Below are positions 1 through 7,839 of a stretch of 57,239 nucleotides of DNA, piece after piece. The translations under genes were made by a program, and so were the position numbers. Each line of letters opens with the position of its first letter. Position 1 is the stretch's first letter. Source of the DNA: Cryobacterium sp. (lineage in GTDB: Bacteria; Actinomycetota; Actinomycetes; Actinomycetales; Microbacteriaceae); NCBI GenBank assembly GCA_019638975.1, contig JAHBST010000004.1, positions 1 to 57,239 of the forward strand, read 5' to 3'. Under the pieces are notes generated by a model. The model did not search any database. It saw only the letters and a program-made list of their open reading frames with translations, and was not told the DNA's origin.

Positions 1-1
1 G

Positions 2-2131
2 CGCGACATCGAAGAGGAGACTGTCGACTTCCAGGACAACTACGACGGCCGCACGCAAGAGCCGTTCGTTCTTCCGAGCCGCTTCCCCAATCTGCTCGTC
101 AACGGTTCGGTCGGAATCGCGGTCGGGATGGCGACGAACATCCCGCCGCACAACCTTCGCGAAGTGGGGTCGGCGGCGCTGTGGCATCTGGCCAACCCCG
201 ATGCGAGCCACGAGGAACTCGTCGCCGCACTTCTCGAGCGCATCAAGGGCCCCGATTTTCCCACGGGCGCCCAGATCCTCGGTGTCAAGGGAATTCAGGA
301 TGCGTACCGAACGGGCCGCGGCTCGATCACGATGCGCGCTGTGATCAGCGTCGAGGAATTGCAGGGCCGGCAGTGCCTCGTCGTCACGGAACTTCCCTAC
401 CAGGTCAATCCCGACAACCTCGCGCTCAAGATCGCCGAGCTCGTCAAAGAGGGCAAGATTTCGGGAATTGCGGACATCCGCGACGAGACGTCGGGGCGCA
501 CGGGCCAGCGGCTCGTCATCGTGCTCAAACGCGACGCTGTCGCGAAGGTCGTGCTCAACAACCTTTACAAGCACACGCAATTGCAGGAGAACTTCGGCGC
601 GAACATGCTCGCGATCGTCGACGGCATCCCTCGCACGCTGCCCCTCGACAGTTTCATCACGCTGTGGGTCGAGCACCAGATCGACGTCATCGTTCGCCGC
701 ACGCAATTCCGGCTCAATAAGGCCGAAGCGGATGCCCACATCCTGCGCGGCTACCTGAAGGCGCTCGACGCTCTCGACGAGGTCATCGCGCTCATCCGGC
801 GTTCGCCGACGGTGGAGGAAGCGCGCGACGGCCTCATGAAGCTCTTGAAGGTCGACGAACTGCAAGCGAGCGCGATTCTGAACCTCCAGTTGCGTCGTCT
901 GGCGGCTCTGGAGCGCCAAAAGATCCAGGATCAGGCCGCCGAGCTCGAGCGCCTGATCGCCGACTACAAGGACATTCTGAAGAAGCCGCAGCGGCAGCGC
1001 GATATCGTCAGCGAAGAACTCACCGAGATCATCGATCGATTCGGCGACGATCGCCGCACCGAAATCATGTTCGGTTTCGACGGCGACATGAACGTCGAAG
1101 ACCTGATCCCCGAGGAGGAGATGGTCGTCACGGTCACACGCGACGGCTACGTCAAGCGCACGCGCAGCGACAACTACCGAAGCCAGCATCGCGGCGGCAA
1201 GGGAGTCAAGGGTGCCCAATTGCGCGCGGATGACATCGTCGAGCACTTCTTCGTCACGACAACGCACCACTGGCTGTTGTTCTTCACGAACAAGGGCAGG
1301 GTGTACCGCGCGAAGACCTACGAGCTGCAGGAGGCCGGACGCGACGCCAAGGGCCAGCACGTCGCAAACCTTCTCGCCCTGCAGCCCGATGAGGAGATCG
1401 CGCAGATTCTCGACATCACCGACTACGCCTCGGCTACCTACCTCGTTCTTGCCACGCGCGGTGGCCAAATCAAGAAGACCCTGCTTACCGAGTACGACAC
1501 GAACCGCTCAGGCGGGATCATCGCGATCAACCTGCGTGACGACGACGAAGTGGTCTCGGCCATGCTCGTCGAGGAAAGTTCCGACCTTCTCCTCGTGTCC
1601 CGCAAGGGCATGTCGATTCGCTTCCGCGCCGATGACGCAGCCCTCAGGCCCATGGGACGAGCGACGAGCGGCGTCATCGGAATGCACTTCCGCGGCGAGG
1701 ATCAGTTGCTGTCGGCATCCGTTGTCGCCGACGACGGATACGTGTTCGTTGTGACGGAGGGCGGCTTCGCCAAGCGCACGGCGGTCGAACAATACCGCGT
1801 TCAAAATCGAGGCGGACTCGGCATCAAGGTTGCGAAGCTGCAGGAAGCGCGCGGCGACCTCGCCGGTGCTCTCATCGTCGAGGATGACGACGAGGTTCTT
1901 GTGGTTCTTGCCAGCGGCAAGGTGGTACGCTCTGCCGTGGCCGAAGTACCGGCCAAGGGTCGTGACACCATGGGTGTCGTGTTCGCCAGGTTCGTGGACG
2001 ACGACAAGATCATCGCGATCGCGAAAAACAGTGAGCGCAATTTGGCCGGCCAGGCCGAGGACGAGGACGACGGCGAGACCGTGATCGAGTCCCCGGCGGA
2101 GGTCGACCAGAACGGGAAGGATTTAGGCTAG
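2..2131 (+). CDS. gyrA: DNA gyrase subunit A, C-terminal part (5' end outside window)
   Basis: A subunit of DNA gyrase; with GyrB it introduces negative supercoils using ATP. The frame is open from base 2, so the N-terminus with the catalytic tyrosine lies outside the window and about 709 residues are visible. They begin in the breakage-reunion domain ([29 protein letters not shown]), run through the coiled-coil gate and end in the DNA-wrapping beta-pinwheel, which carries the GyrA box QHRGGKG at 1184-1204. The last ~30 residues are acidic (AEDEDD). The stop TAG directly abuts the ATG of the next gene, so the two are surely co-transcribed. Only the missing 5' end is uncertain. Confidence 0.97.
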   Translation, partial: RDIEEETVDFQDNYDGRTQEPFVLPSRFPNLLVNGSVGIAVGMATNIPPHNLREVGSAALWHLANPDASHEELVAALLERIKGPDFPTGAQILGVKGIQDAYRTGRGSITMRAVISVEELQGRQCLVVTELPYQVNPDNLALKIAELVKEGKISGIADIRDETSGRTGQRLVIVLKRDAVAKVVLNNLYKHTQLQENFGANMLAIVDGIPRTLPLDSFITLWVEHQIDVIVRRTQFRLNKAEADAHILRGYLKALDALDEVIALIRRSPTVEEARDGLMKLLKVDELQASAILNLQLRRLAALERQKIQDQAAELERLIADYKDILKKPQRQRDIVSEELTEIIDRFGDDRRTEIMFGFDGDMNVEDLIPEEEMVVTVTRDGYVKRTRSDNYRSQHRGGKGVKGAQLRADDIVEHFFVTTTHHWLLFFTNKGRVYRAKTYELQEAGRDAKGQHVANLLALQPDEEIAQILDITDYASATYLVLATRGGQIKKTLLTEYDTNRSGGIIAINLRDDDEVVSAMLVEESSDLLLVSRKGMSIRFRADDAALRPMGRATSGVIGMHFRGEDQLLSASVVADDGYVFVVTEGGFAKRTAVEQYRVQNRGGLGIKVAKLQEARGDLAGALIVEDDDEVLVVLASGKVVRSAVAEVPAKGRDTMGVVFARFVDDDKIIAIAKNSERNLAGQAEDEDDGETVIESPAEVDQNGKDLG

Positions 2132-2539
2132 ATGAGCAGCGTCGCGGAGAAACTCCAGAGGAAGTCGCAGCGTGCGGCTGCCACCAAACAGGTTCGGCTC
2201 AAGCTCGTGTACGTGGACTTTTGGTCCGCAGTGAAGTTTTCGTTCCTGGTTTCCCTGTGCATCGCAATCGTCGAGCTCGTCGCCACGTTCCTCTTGTGGG
2301 TCGTGCTCAACTCGACGGGCGTCTTCGGGCAATTGACCAAGGTTCTCTCCGACATTCTCGGGGAGCCGACGTTCAGCGTCCTGGACAGTTTTTCGCTCGT
2401 GAAGGTCATGCTGTTCACCGCGGTCGTTGCGGTTCTGACCGTCGTCGTGGGAACCGCTCTCGGCGCCATCGCCGCTCTTGTCTACAACCTGAGCGTCCGG
2501 GTCACGGGAGGGCTCCTCGTCGGGTTCACCAACAATTGA
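2132..2539 (+). CDS. DUF3566 transmembrane protein
   Basis: A 135-residue membrane protein of the DUF3566 family, the actinobacterial gene that normally sits between gyrA and tRNA-Ile (Rv0007 position in Mycobacterium). A basic N-terminus (RKSQRAAATKQVRLKL) precedes a first hydrophobic segment at about residues 30-58 and a second at about 90-112, followed by the conserved YNLSVRVTGGL end. The ATG immediately follows the gyrA stop, so translation is probably coupled. The molecular function is not known; position and topology suggest an inner-membrane protein linked to growth. Confidence 0.85.
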   Translation: MSSVAEKLQRKSQRAAATKQVRLKLVYVDFWSAVKFSFLVSLCIAIVELVATFLLWVVLNSTGVFGQLTKVLSDILGEPTFSVLDSFSLVKVMLFTAVVAVLTVVVGTALGAIAALVYNLSVRVTGGLLVGFTNN

Positions 2540-2589
2540 TCCGATTACGCGATCACAGGGCCGGTGCGATAATCTCGTAGCTGCCTCAC

Positions 2590-2663
2590 GGGGATATAGC
2601 TCAGGCGGTTAGAGCGCTTCGCTGATAACGAAGAGGTCCCAGGTTCAAGTCCTGGTATCCCCA
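2590..2663 (+). tRNA. tRNA-Ile (anticodon GAT)
   Basis: A 74-base cloverleaf. The acceptor stem GGGGATA pairs with TATCCCC and the discriminator is A. The anticodon loop CTGATAA, with anticodon GAT, sits on the stem CTTCG/CGAAG, and the T arm contains GGTTCAAGTCC. The CCA end is not encoded. Its position after gyrA and before tRNA-Ala is the standard actinobacterial order. Confidence 0.97.
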
Positions 2664-2675
2664 CGCAATTGTTTG

Positions 2676-2748
2676 GGGGCCTTAGCTCAATTGGTAGAGC
2701 GCCTGCTTTGCAAGCAGGAGGTCAGGAGTTCGATTCTCCTAGGCTCCA
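2676..2748 (+). tRNA. tRNA-Ala (anticodon TGC)
   Basis: A 73-base cloverleaf starting GGGGCCT and ending AGGCTCC plus discriminator A. The acceptor stem contains the G3:U70 wobble that is the identity element of alanine tRNA. The anticodon loop TTTGCAA (anticodon TGC) sits on the stem CCTGC/GCAGG. It lies 12 bases after tRNA-Ile and is probably co-transcribed with it. Confidence 0.97.
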
Positions 2749-2767
2749 CAGTTCATCTGCATCCAGC

Positions 2768-2773
2768 TAAAGT
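2768..2773 (+). promoter_or_regulatory. -10 box of a leaderless promoter (NUDIX gene)
   Basis: TAAAGT lies exactly 6 bases before the GTG at 2780, the spacing expected if transcription starts at the start codon. No Shine-Dalgarno is visible. It supports the GTG start. Confidence 0.5.
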
Positions 2774-2779
2774 GACTCG

Positions 2780-3235
2780 GTGGATATTCGAGTTGCCGCG
2801 TACGGAGTCATCGTTCGCGACGGCCGCGTCCTCCTGGCCCATTGGAATCAAGACGGTCGATCCGGCTGGACCTTGCCGGGCGGCGGTCTTGAGCCAGGCG
2901 AGGATCCTGCCGACGCCGCGCGCCGAGAAATTTGGGAGGAAACAGGTTTCGTCGCTGAACTGCACGAAGTCCTCGGCGTGGATTCGATCGTCATCGCGGC
3001 AGAGGATCGACTCTCGGGTGCGGGAGCGCTGCACGGACTTCGGGTCGTCTACCGCGCCACCGTTACCGGCGGCGCGTTGAGAAATGAGCTCGATGGGAGC
3101 ACCGATGAAGCCGCATGGTTCGCGCTTGACGAAGTGACCGAACTCGATCGCGTCGAACTGGTCGACATCGCTGTCGGCTGGTGGGCCGCAACACGCCATG
3201 AAGATTCCTCGCACAATTCTACCCGAGAAGAGTAA
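2780..3235 (+). CDS. NUDIX hydrolase
   Basis: A 151-residue hydrolase of nucleoside diphosphates linked to another moiety; the exact substrate cannot be read from sequence. The NUDIX box is complete at residues 35-57 (G35, E41, then REIWEETGF), supplying the metal-binding REXXEE glutamates. The GTG start gives the usual short beta-strand before LLAHW and has a TANNNT box 6 bases upstream rather than a ribosome-binding site. The gene stands alone after the tRNAs; the sequence does not separate housecleaning from a biosynthetic role. Confidence 0.9.
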   Translation: MDIRVAAYGVIVRDGRVLLAHWNQDGRSGWTLPGGGLEPGEDPADAARREIWEETGFVAELHEVLGVDSIVIAAEDRLSGAGALHGLRVVYRATVTGGALRNELDGSTDEAAWFALDEVTELDRVELVDIAVGWWAATRHEDSSHNSTREE

Positions 3236-3328
3236 TGTGCTCTTTGGTCCGCCGGAACCCCGACGAATCACGACACCGTCATCGGGCCCACCTCTCTTCG
3301 AGGCGCCGGATCCGTGGAGAGGAAAATA

Positions 3329-3793
3329 ATGAGTTCCACGACGACTGAAACATCGAACGCCGTCAAACCCGTGCCAAGCTGGCGCGTGGTGTGCGACGTT
3401 CTCTTCAAATGGGTCGCATTGCTCGGCCTCGTGCTCGCTCTCCTTCAGGTGCCGTTCGCGGCACTCGGATTCTGGGGTGCCGAAGAGAAGCCGGGCGACC
3501 AAGCCTGGGGAATGGCCGCATTCGAGTGGCACAGCACCAACGCGATGATTCTCTATGCAGTCGCGATTGTGCTCTTCGTCCTGGGCGTGCTGTCGCTTGC
3601 GAATTGGAAGGTTTGGGTGCTCCCGATTGTGCTCTTCCTTTTGCTTTACTTCGTGCAGGGCATTCTCGTCGGACTCGGCTTCGGGGTCAGCAAATGGTAC
3701 GGATTCCTGCACGCGCTCGACGGCGTGTTGATTATCGCCGGATTTGCGTGGCTTTATTTCGACCGGATGCGTCATCCGTTGAGGAAGAGCTAG
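3329..3793 (+). CDS. Four-helix membrane protein, possibly DUF6220-like
   Basis: A 154-residue integral membrane protein with four hydrophobic segments (about residues 24-45, 66-84, 90-112 and 119-138). Helices 2 and 4 begin with histidines (FEWHSTNA and GFLHALDG), a layout like small cytochrome-b-type or DUF6220 proteins, but heme binding is only a guess. I start at ATG 3329 and not at the upstream GTG 3314 because GAGAGG lies 7-8 bases before it. The function is unknown. The next gene is convergent. Confidence 0.75.
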   Translation: MSSTTTETSNAVKPVPSWRVVCDVLFKWVALLGLVLALLQVPFAALGFWGAEEKPGDQAWGMAAFEWHSTNAMILYAVAIVLFVLGVLSLANWKVWVLPIVLFLLLYFVQGILVGLGFGVSKWYGFLHALDGVLIIAGFAWLYFDRMRHPLRKS

Positions 3794-3805
3794 CGGCTAA
3801 TACCG

Positions 3806-4342
3806 CTACTCGTCGATGGCGGCCTCTGGTTCGTCGCTGACCCAGAGCTCGTCATCCGCCCGGAGGGTCTGCCACGCCGCGTACGCGATTCCGGCGGCGG
3901 CGACGAGGCCGATCCCCATGAGAATGTAGCGGCCCGGCCCGTTGCTCGACTTCGCGGGAGCCACGGTTTTCGTCGCGGACTTCGTCATGCGGCCGATGGC
4001 CTGGCGCACTTGCGGGCTCTTCGCGACCTCGAGGGCCGCAAGAGCCGTGCCGAGAGCCGAGGAAACAGCAGGCAGGAAGTCCTGCGTGACCCTGTCGCGA
4101 GTGGCGCCGGCGAACTGCCGACCGTAGTCGATTCCCGACTCGACGCCGGGGCGAACGCGCTTTTCGAAAGTGTCGCGAACCCGCGGGGCCACGTACTCCC
4201 TGTTGACCTCGGCGAGCTGCCGACGCGCATCGCGAACGACCTTGCTCGCGTGCTCGAGGACATCCTTTTGGTCCTCCCAAAGCTCCGACGCTCCGCGCTT
4301 CAGTCGCTTCAATTCTCGCTGGCGCTTTCGTGACAGTCCCAT
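3806..4342 (-). CDS. Conserved actinobacterial membrane-anchored helical protein
   Basis: A 178-residue protein of unknown function. The N-terminus is very basic (MGLSRKRQRELKRLKRG), the middle is a long amphipathic helical region rich in Arg, Glu and Val, and one membrane helix (YILMGIGLVAAAGIAYAAW) lies near the C-terminus, followed by an acidic tail. The start at 4342 is chosen because GGAGG lies 6 bases before it; the frame extends upstream without signals. Homologues in related genera have sometimes been labelled DNA helicase, but no helicase motif is present. It is convergent with the upstream membrane gene and divergent from the cyclophilin. Confidence 0.75.
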   Translation of the reverse strand: MGLSRKRQRELKRLKRGASELWEDQKDVLEHASKVVRDARRQLAEVNREYVAPRVRDTFEKRVRPGVESGIDYGRQFAGATRDRVTQDFLPAVSSALGTALAALEVAKSPQVRQAIGRMTKSATKTVAPAKSSNGPGRYILMGIGLVAAAGIAYAAWQTLRADDELWVSDEPEAAIDE

Positions 4343-4462
4343 CGGTAACCTCCGTTTGTGGTGGTCGGACACGATCCCTATCCTCCCACGAGCCATCCCT
4401 GCAGCAAACACGGCTCCGCTGGGCGAACGCTGAATCAGCGGTCACTGTGAAAGAATTGCCGA

Positions 4463-5002
4463 ATGTCTGCACACACTCACGTCGCTACGCTTCACACCAA
4501 CCTCGGTGACATCACCGTCAACCTCCTCGCCAATCACGCGCCGAAGACGGTCGCGAATTTCGTCGGACTCGCGACCGGGCAAATCGAATGGACCGATCCC
4601 GCAACGAATCAAAAGACAACCCGTCCTCTGTATGACGGAGTCGTCTTCCACCGGATAATCGACGACTTCATGATCCAGGGCGGCGACCCGCTCGGTCAGG
4701 GGATCGGCGGTCCGGGCTACCAGTTCGATGATGAGATCCACCCCGAGCTGAACTTCAACAATCCTTACGTGCTGGCGATGGCGAATGCCGGGATCCAGAT
4801 GGGGCACGGCACCAACGGTTCCCAATTCTTCATCACGACGGTGCCGACGCCGTGGCTCCAGGGCAAGCACACAATTTTCGGTCTCGTCGAAGACGAAGAA
4901 TCGAAGAACACGGTCAAGAAGATCGAGTCTGTGAAGAAGGATGGTCGCGACCGCCCGATCGATCCGGTCGTGATTGAGAGCATCACGATCGACGAGCTCT
5001 AG
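4463..5002 (+). CDS. ppiA: Peptidyl-prolyl cis-trans isomerase, cyclophilin type
   Basis: A 179-residue single-domain cyclophilin catalysing proline cis-trans isomerisation. Diagnostic segments are FHRIIDDFMIQGGD (catalytic Arg and the Phe/Met/Gln pocket), MANAGIQMGHGTNGSQFFIT and WLQGKHTIFG. There is no signal peptide, so it should act in the cytoplasm. In many actinobacteria the same gene sits next to the rhomboid and crgA genes near the origin. The rhomboid gene starts 2 bases after its stop, indicating an operon. Confidence 0.95.
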   Translation: MSAHTHVATLHTNLGDITVNLLANHAPKTVANFVGLATGQIEWTDPATNQKTTRPLYDGVVFHRIIDDFMIQGGDPLGQGIGGPGYQFDDEIHPELNFNNPYVLAMANAGIQMGHGTNGSQFFITTVPTPWLQGKHTIFGLVEDEESKNTVKKIESVKKDGRDRPIDPVVIESITIDEL

Positions 5003-5004
5003 CG

Positions 5005-5853
5005 GTGACGGACACCGCATCCGGGACGTCTTCGGACGTTTGCTATCGGCATCCGAAGCGACAGAGCTTCGTGCTCTGCCAGCGGTGCGGACGCACCATT
5101 TGCGCTGAATGCCAGACCCCGGCCGCCGTGGGATTCCATTGCCCCGAGTGCATGAGAGAGTCGCGGCAATCGGCGCCGAAGACCAAGCCTGCGATCGTCA
5201 CGGCGTTGCGCACGACCAGTTCGACGCCCGTCGTGACCTATTCGCTCATCGGGATTTGCATCCTCGTCTACATCGCCCAACTGGTGACGAACGGAGCGGT
5301 CACGAACGCCCTGTTCTACCATCCGGTGCTGACCGAGTCGCAACCGTGGCGCATGATCACGTCGCTTTTCGTGCATTCGCCCGGCTCGGTCCTTCACATT
5401 CTGTTCAACATGTTCTCGTTGTTCGTCATAGGGCCCATACTCGAGATCGCCATTGGACGGTGGCGATTTCTCGCACTCTATTTCCTGAGCGGGCTGGGAG
5501 GGTCCGTCGCCGTGCTGCTCATGGCGCCGACGACGGGTGTGTTGGGGGCATCCGGAGCGATATTCGGACTCCTCGGCGCCTTCTTCGTGATTCAGAGAAG
5601 CCTCGGCGGCAAGAACACCCAGATCATCATCGTCATCGCGATCAATCTCGCGCTGGGATTCATCATCCCGAACGTGGCCTGGCAAGCACACGTCGGCGGA
5701 CTTATCGTGGGCGGGATCGTCGCGTTCGTGCTGCTGCGCACTCGAGCGCGCGCCAAACGAAATGAACAGTCCCTGCTGTTGTTCGCCGTGTTCGTCGGTC
5801 TCGTCGTCGCGACGATCCTCGGCGTTGCGCTGTTGCAGAGCCGATTGGTCTAG
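5005..5853 (+). CDS. Rhomboid-family intramembrane serine protease with N-terminal zinc-binding motif
   Basis: A 282-residue polytopic protease cleaving membrane-embedded substrates. The first ~50 residues hold a B-box-like Cys/His cluster (CYRH, CQRCGRTICAEC, HCPEC), probably a zinc ribbon on the cytoplasmic side. About six membrane helices follow. The catalytic dyad is visible: S183 in LGASGAIFGLLG and H229 in WQAHVGGLIVGG, plus the LFVHSPGSVLHILFNM loop. The start is GTG 5005, 2 bases after the cyclophilin stop. Substrates are unknown. Confidence 0.93.
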   Translation: MTDTASGTSSDVCYRHPKRQSFVLCQRCGRTICAECQTPAAVGFHCPECMRESRQSAPKTKPAIVTALRTTSSTPVVTYSLIGICILVYIAQLVTNGAVTNALFYHPVLTESQPWRMITSLFVHSPGSVLHILFNMFSLFVIGPILEIAIGRWRFLALYFLSGLGGSVAVLLMAPTTGVLGASGAIFGLLGAFFVIQRSLGGKNTQIIIVIAINLALGFIIPNVAWQAHVGGLIVGGIVAFVLLRTRARAKRNEQSLLLFAVFVGLVVATILGVALLQSRLV

Positions 5854-5871
5854 CGCCGCGACCGCCGGCGT

Positions 5872-5902
5872 CTATCCACAGGGTTATCCACAGTGGGGAT
5901 AA
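5872..5902. other. Cluster of three DnaA-box-like nonamers
   Basis: In the 88-base gap between the convergent rhomboid and crgA genes lie CTATCCACA (5872-5880, one mismatch), TTATCCACA (5884-5892, the exact classical DnaA box) and, on the other strand, TTATCCCCA (5894-5902, one mismatch). They are 3 and 1 bases apart. This is not the dnaA-dnaN origin itself; it could be a DnaA titration or regulatory site. DnaA binding is inferred from sequence only. Confidence 0.5.
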
Positions 5903-5918
5903 TTACAAGAATGTAATT
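5901..5918. repeat. Perfect 7-bp inverted repeat, AT-rich
   Basis: AATTACA (5901-5907), a 4-base AGAA loop and TGTAATT (5912-5918). It follows the DnaA-like boxes and lies just past the crgA stop, so it could be a weak terminator for either convergent gene or an unwinding/binding element. The AT content is strikingly high for this chromosome. Confidence 0.5.
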
Positions 5919-5941
5919 GTCGGATTCGACGGGAGGCGCGG

Positions 5942-6184
5942 CTACGAACGCCAACGCGTCGTCATGAGGAATCCGACGAAGAGAATGCCGAATCCGACGA
6001 GGATGTTCCAGTCCTTGAGCGACGCGACGGGAAAAGTTCCCTGGCTCACATAAAACACGATGATCCACGCGAGCCCGAGCAGCATGAGCCCGAACATGAT
6101 CGGTTTGAACCACACCGCGTTCGGTGCGTCATCTCCTGATCGAGACTCCTGCGGATGATCGGATTGCGAAGTGGATCGTGCCAT
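5942..6184 (-). CDS. crgA: Cell division protein CrgA
   Basis: An 80-residue septum-site protein that in Streptomyces and Mycobacterium works with FtsZ/FtsI partners and peptidoglycan synthases. After a polar N-terminus come two membrane helices (WFKPIMFGLMLLGLAWIIVF and ILVGFGILFVGFLMTTRW) joined by the loop YVSQGTFPVASLKDWN, the family pattern. The gene is divergent from sortase E. It lacks a ribosome-binding site but has TAGAAT 6 bases before the ATG. Confidence 0.95.
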   Translation of the reverse strand: MARSTSQSDHPQESRSGDDAPNAVWFKPIMFGLMLLGLAWIIVFYVSQGTFPVASLKDWNILVGFGILFVGFLMTTRWRS

Positions 6185-6190
6185 GCCGGA

Positions 6191-6196
6191 ATTCTA
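6191..6196 (-). promoter_or_regulatory. -10 box of leaderless crgA promoter
   Basis: TAGAAT on the minus strand, 6 bases upstream of the crgA ATG at 6184. The same hexamer drives the divergent sortase gene. Confidence 0.65.
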
Positions 6197-6252
6197 TCCT
6201 GAATGCCTCCGCGGCAATCGCGCGGATGGGTTTCGCTTGAGCGCGCGCAGCC

Positions 6253-6258
6253 TAGAAT
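6253..6258 (+). promoter_or_regulatory. -10 box of leaderless sortase E promoter
   Basis: TAGAAT, 7 bases before ATG 6266. It decides the start: the upstream ATG at 6203 would place the -10 box inside the coding sequence. Confidence 0.6.
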
Positions 6259-6265
6259 CGAACCC

Positions 6266-7042
6266 ATGACCGACGAGCCCGCAACGACGCGCGCGGCGAA
6301 ACTGCGCACGCGAAAACGCGACCGGCGTCGAGTGACGGTGGTCGGCGTCGTCGGGGAACTGCTCATCACGGCGGGAGTCCTCGTCTTCCTTTTCCTCGGC
6401 TGGCAATTGTGGCTCAACGACCTCATTGTGGGCGATCAGCAGAATCAGGTCGCGGCGGGGCTCTCCAACAGCTGGACATCCGGCAACGTCTCGTTGAACC
6501 ACGAGCAAGTCATCACCGATTACGGCGACCCGGTCGTGATGAAGGCTCCTGCTGAAGCTCAAGCGTTCGCCGTGATGTATGTTCCGCGCTTCGGTGCGGA
6601 CTACCGTCGCACGATTTCGGAGGGAATCAGCACGACCCGGGTTCTCAACAAGAACGGGATCGGGCACTACGGTACGACGCAAATGCCGGGAGCGATAGGC
6701 AATTTCGCCGTCGCAGCGCATCGGACCACCTATGGCGCGCCGTTCAGCAAGATCGCGGAATTGCGCGTGGGAGACAAAATCTACGTGCAGACCAAGGACG
6801 CCTTCTACACGTACGTCTTTCGCAATCGCGAGACGGTGAGTCCCCAGGGAGTCGGCGTTCTCGATCCCGTCCCCCAGTTCCGCGATGTGGATCCGACCGC
6901 GAGGTTATTGACGATGACGAGTTGCAATCCCAAATTCTCAGCTGCGGAACGGATGATCGCCTACTCGGTGCTCGAATCATGGCAGCCGGTGTCTGCCGGT
7001 CCACCCGCGGCGATCGCCAACCTCGTCTCCGCGAAAGGCTGA
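6266..7042 (+). CDS. srtE: Class E sortase
   Basis: A 258-residue membrane transpeptidase that cleaves LAXTG-type signals and links surface proteins to the wall. A basic cytoplasmic stretch (RTRKRDRRR) precedes one membrane anchor (about residues 27-50). The catalytic residues are visible: H152 in VAAHRTTYG, C220 in MTSCNPKFS and R229 in SAAER. MTSC in place of the common LTTC/TLTSC is within class E range. Two substrates ending in LAYTG are encoded in this window (30997-31011 and 50273-50287). The small membrane gene at 7046 starts 3 bases after the stop and pabA follows, so the three form one unit. Confidence 0.92.
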   Translation: MTDEPATTRAAKLRTRKRDRRRVTVVGVVGELLITAGVLVFLFLGWQLWLNDLIVGDQQNQVAAGLSNSWTSGNVSLNHEQVITDYGDPVVMKAPAEAQAFAVMYVPRFGADYRRTISEGISTTRVLNKNGIGHYGTTQMPGAIGNFAVAAHRTTYGAPFSKIAELRVGDKIYVQTKDAFYTYVFRNRETVSPQGVGVLDPVPQFRDVDPTARLLTMTSCNPKFSAAERMIAYSVLESWQPVSAGPPAAIANLVSAKG

Positions 7043-7045
7043 ACG

Positions 7046-7204
7046 ATGTACGGCGCACTCTGGCACATCCTTCCCGGCCCCGCGTGGGTTCGGGTTCTGA
7101 TCCTCGTCGTCCTGCTTGCCGCGATCCTCTTTTGCCTCATCGAGTGGATCTTCCCGTGGGTGAATTCGATGCTGCCCACCCCGGACGTGACGGTCGACGA
7201 ATGA
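7046..7204 (+). CDS. Small single-helix membrane protein (52 aa)
   Basis: Short ORF between srtE and pabA: MYGALWHILPGPAWVRV, then one strong hydrophobic helix (LILVVLLAAILFCLIEWIF), then a short polar tail ending VTVDE. It begins 3 bases after the sortase stop and its TGA overlaps the pabA ATG (ATGA at 7201-7204), so translation looks coupled on both sides. The tight packing and clean helix argue for a real gene. Similar small proteins occupy this slot in related genomes; the function is unknown, possibly a sortase or wall-synthesis accessory. Confidence 0.75.
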   Translation: MYGALWHILPGPAWVRVLILVVLLAAILFCLIEWIFPWVNSMLPTPDVTVDE

Positions 7205-7839
7205 CGAGCGTCCTCGTCGTCGACAATTACGACAGCTTCGTCTATACCCTCAACGGCTACCTGCAACAGCTCGGTGCCGACACGACCGTCGTTCGGAACG
7301 ATGATTTCGCCACAGCGGATGCCGAACGCGAGGCGGCACGCTTCGACGCGGTCCTGCTCTCCCCGGGACCGGGAACGCCAGCGAACGCCGGCGTATCCAT
7401 TGCTCTCGTGCACGCCGCGATAGAGACGGGAAAGCCGCTTCTCGGCGTCTGCCTCGGCCACCAGGCCATCGCCGAGGCGCTCGGGGCGACCGTCACCGTT
7501 GCCGAGGAGCTCATGCACGGCAAGACATCGCTCATCACTCATGACGGAAGCGAACTGTTCAGCGACGTCCCGCAACCGTTCACGGCGACGCGGTACCACT
7601 CGCTCGCCGTCGTCGATTCGACGGTCCCGAAAGAACTCACTGTGACAGCTCGAACACAAGGCGGAGTGATCATGGGGCTGCAACACGAGAGCGCGCCCGT
7701 GTTCGGTGTGCAGTTTCATCCCGAATCCGTGCTGACCGAGGGTGGCTACCGCATGCTCGCGAACTGGCTGGACGTCGCCGGGCTCACGACGGCGAAGGCA
7801 TCCGCCGACGGGCTCACGCCTCTCGTAAACCTCGGTTAG
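7201..7839 (+). CDS. pabA: Aminodeoxychorismate/anthranilate synthase component II (glutamine amidotransferase)
   Basis: A 212-residue class I glutamine amidotransferase supplying ammonia to a chorismate-amination partner (folate or tryptophan pathway). It starts VLVVDNYDSFVYTLNGYL, has the oxyanion segment LLSPGPGTP, the nucleophile in GVCLGHQAI, and the His/Glu pair in VQFHPESVLTEGG. The ATG at 7201 overlaps the upstream stop; the longer upstream frame is spurious. The gene for component I is not in this window, so pabA and trpG cannot be separated. The stop overlaps the convergent pknB stop by 4 bases. Confidence 0.93.
   Translation: MTSVLVVDNYDSFVYTLNGYLQQLGADTTVVRNDDFATADAEREAARFDAVLLSPGPGTPANAGVSIALVHAAIETGKPLLGVCLGHQAIAEALGATVTVAEELMHGKTSLITHDGSELFSDVPQPFTATRYHSLAVVDSTVPKELTVTARTQGGVIMGLQHESAPVFGVQFHPESVLTEGGYRMLANWLDVAGLTTAKASADGLTPLVNLG

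Noticed and set aside
2590..2748. Start of an rRNA operon, since tRNA-Ile and tRNA-Ala often lie in the 16S-23S spacer
   Set aside because: The flanking sequence is gyrA/DUF3566 on one side and a NUDIX gene on the other; no rRNA sequence is present.
5872..5918. The chromosomal origin oriC itself
   Set aside because: Only three boxes, no long AT-rich unwinding region, and the gene context is rhomboid-crgA rather than dnaA-dnaN.
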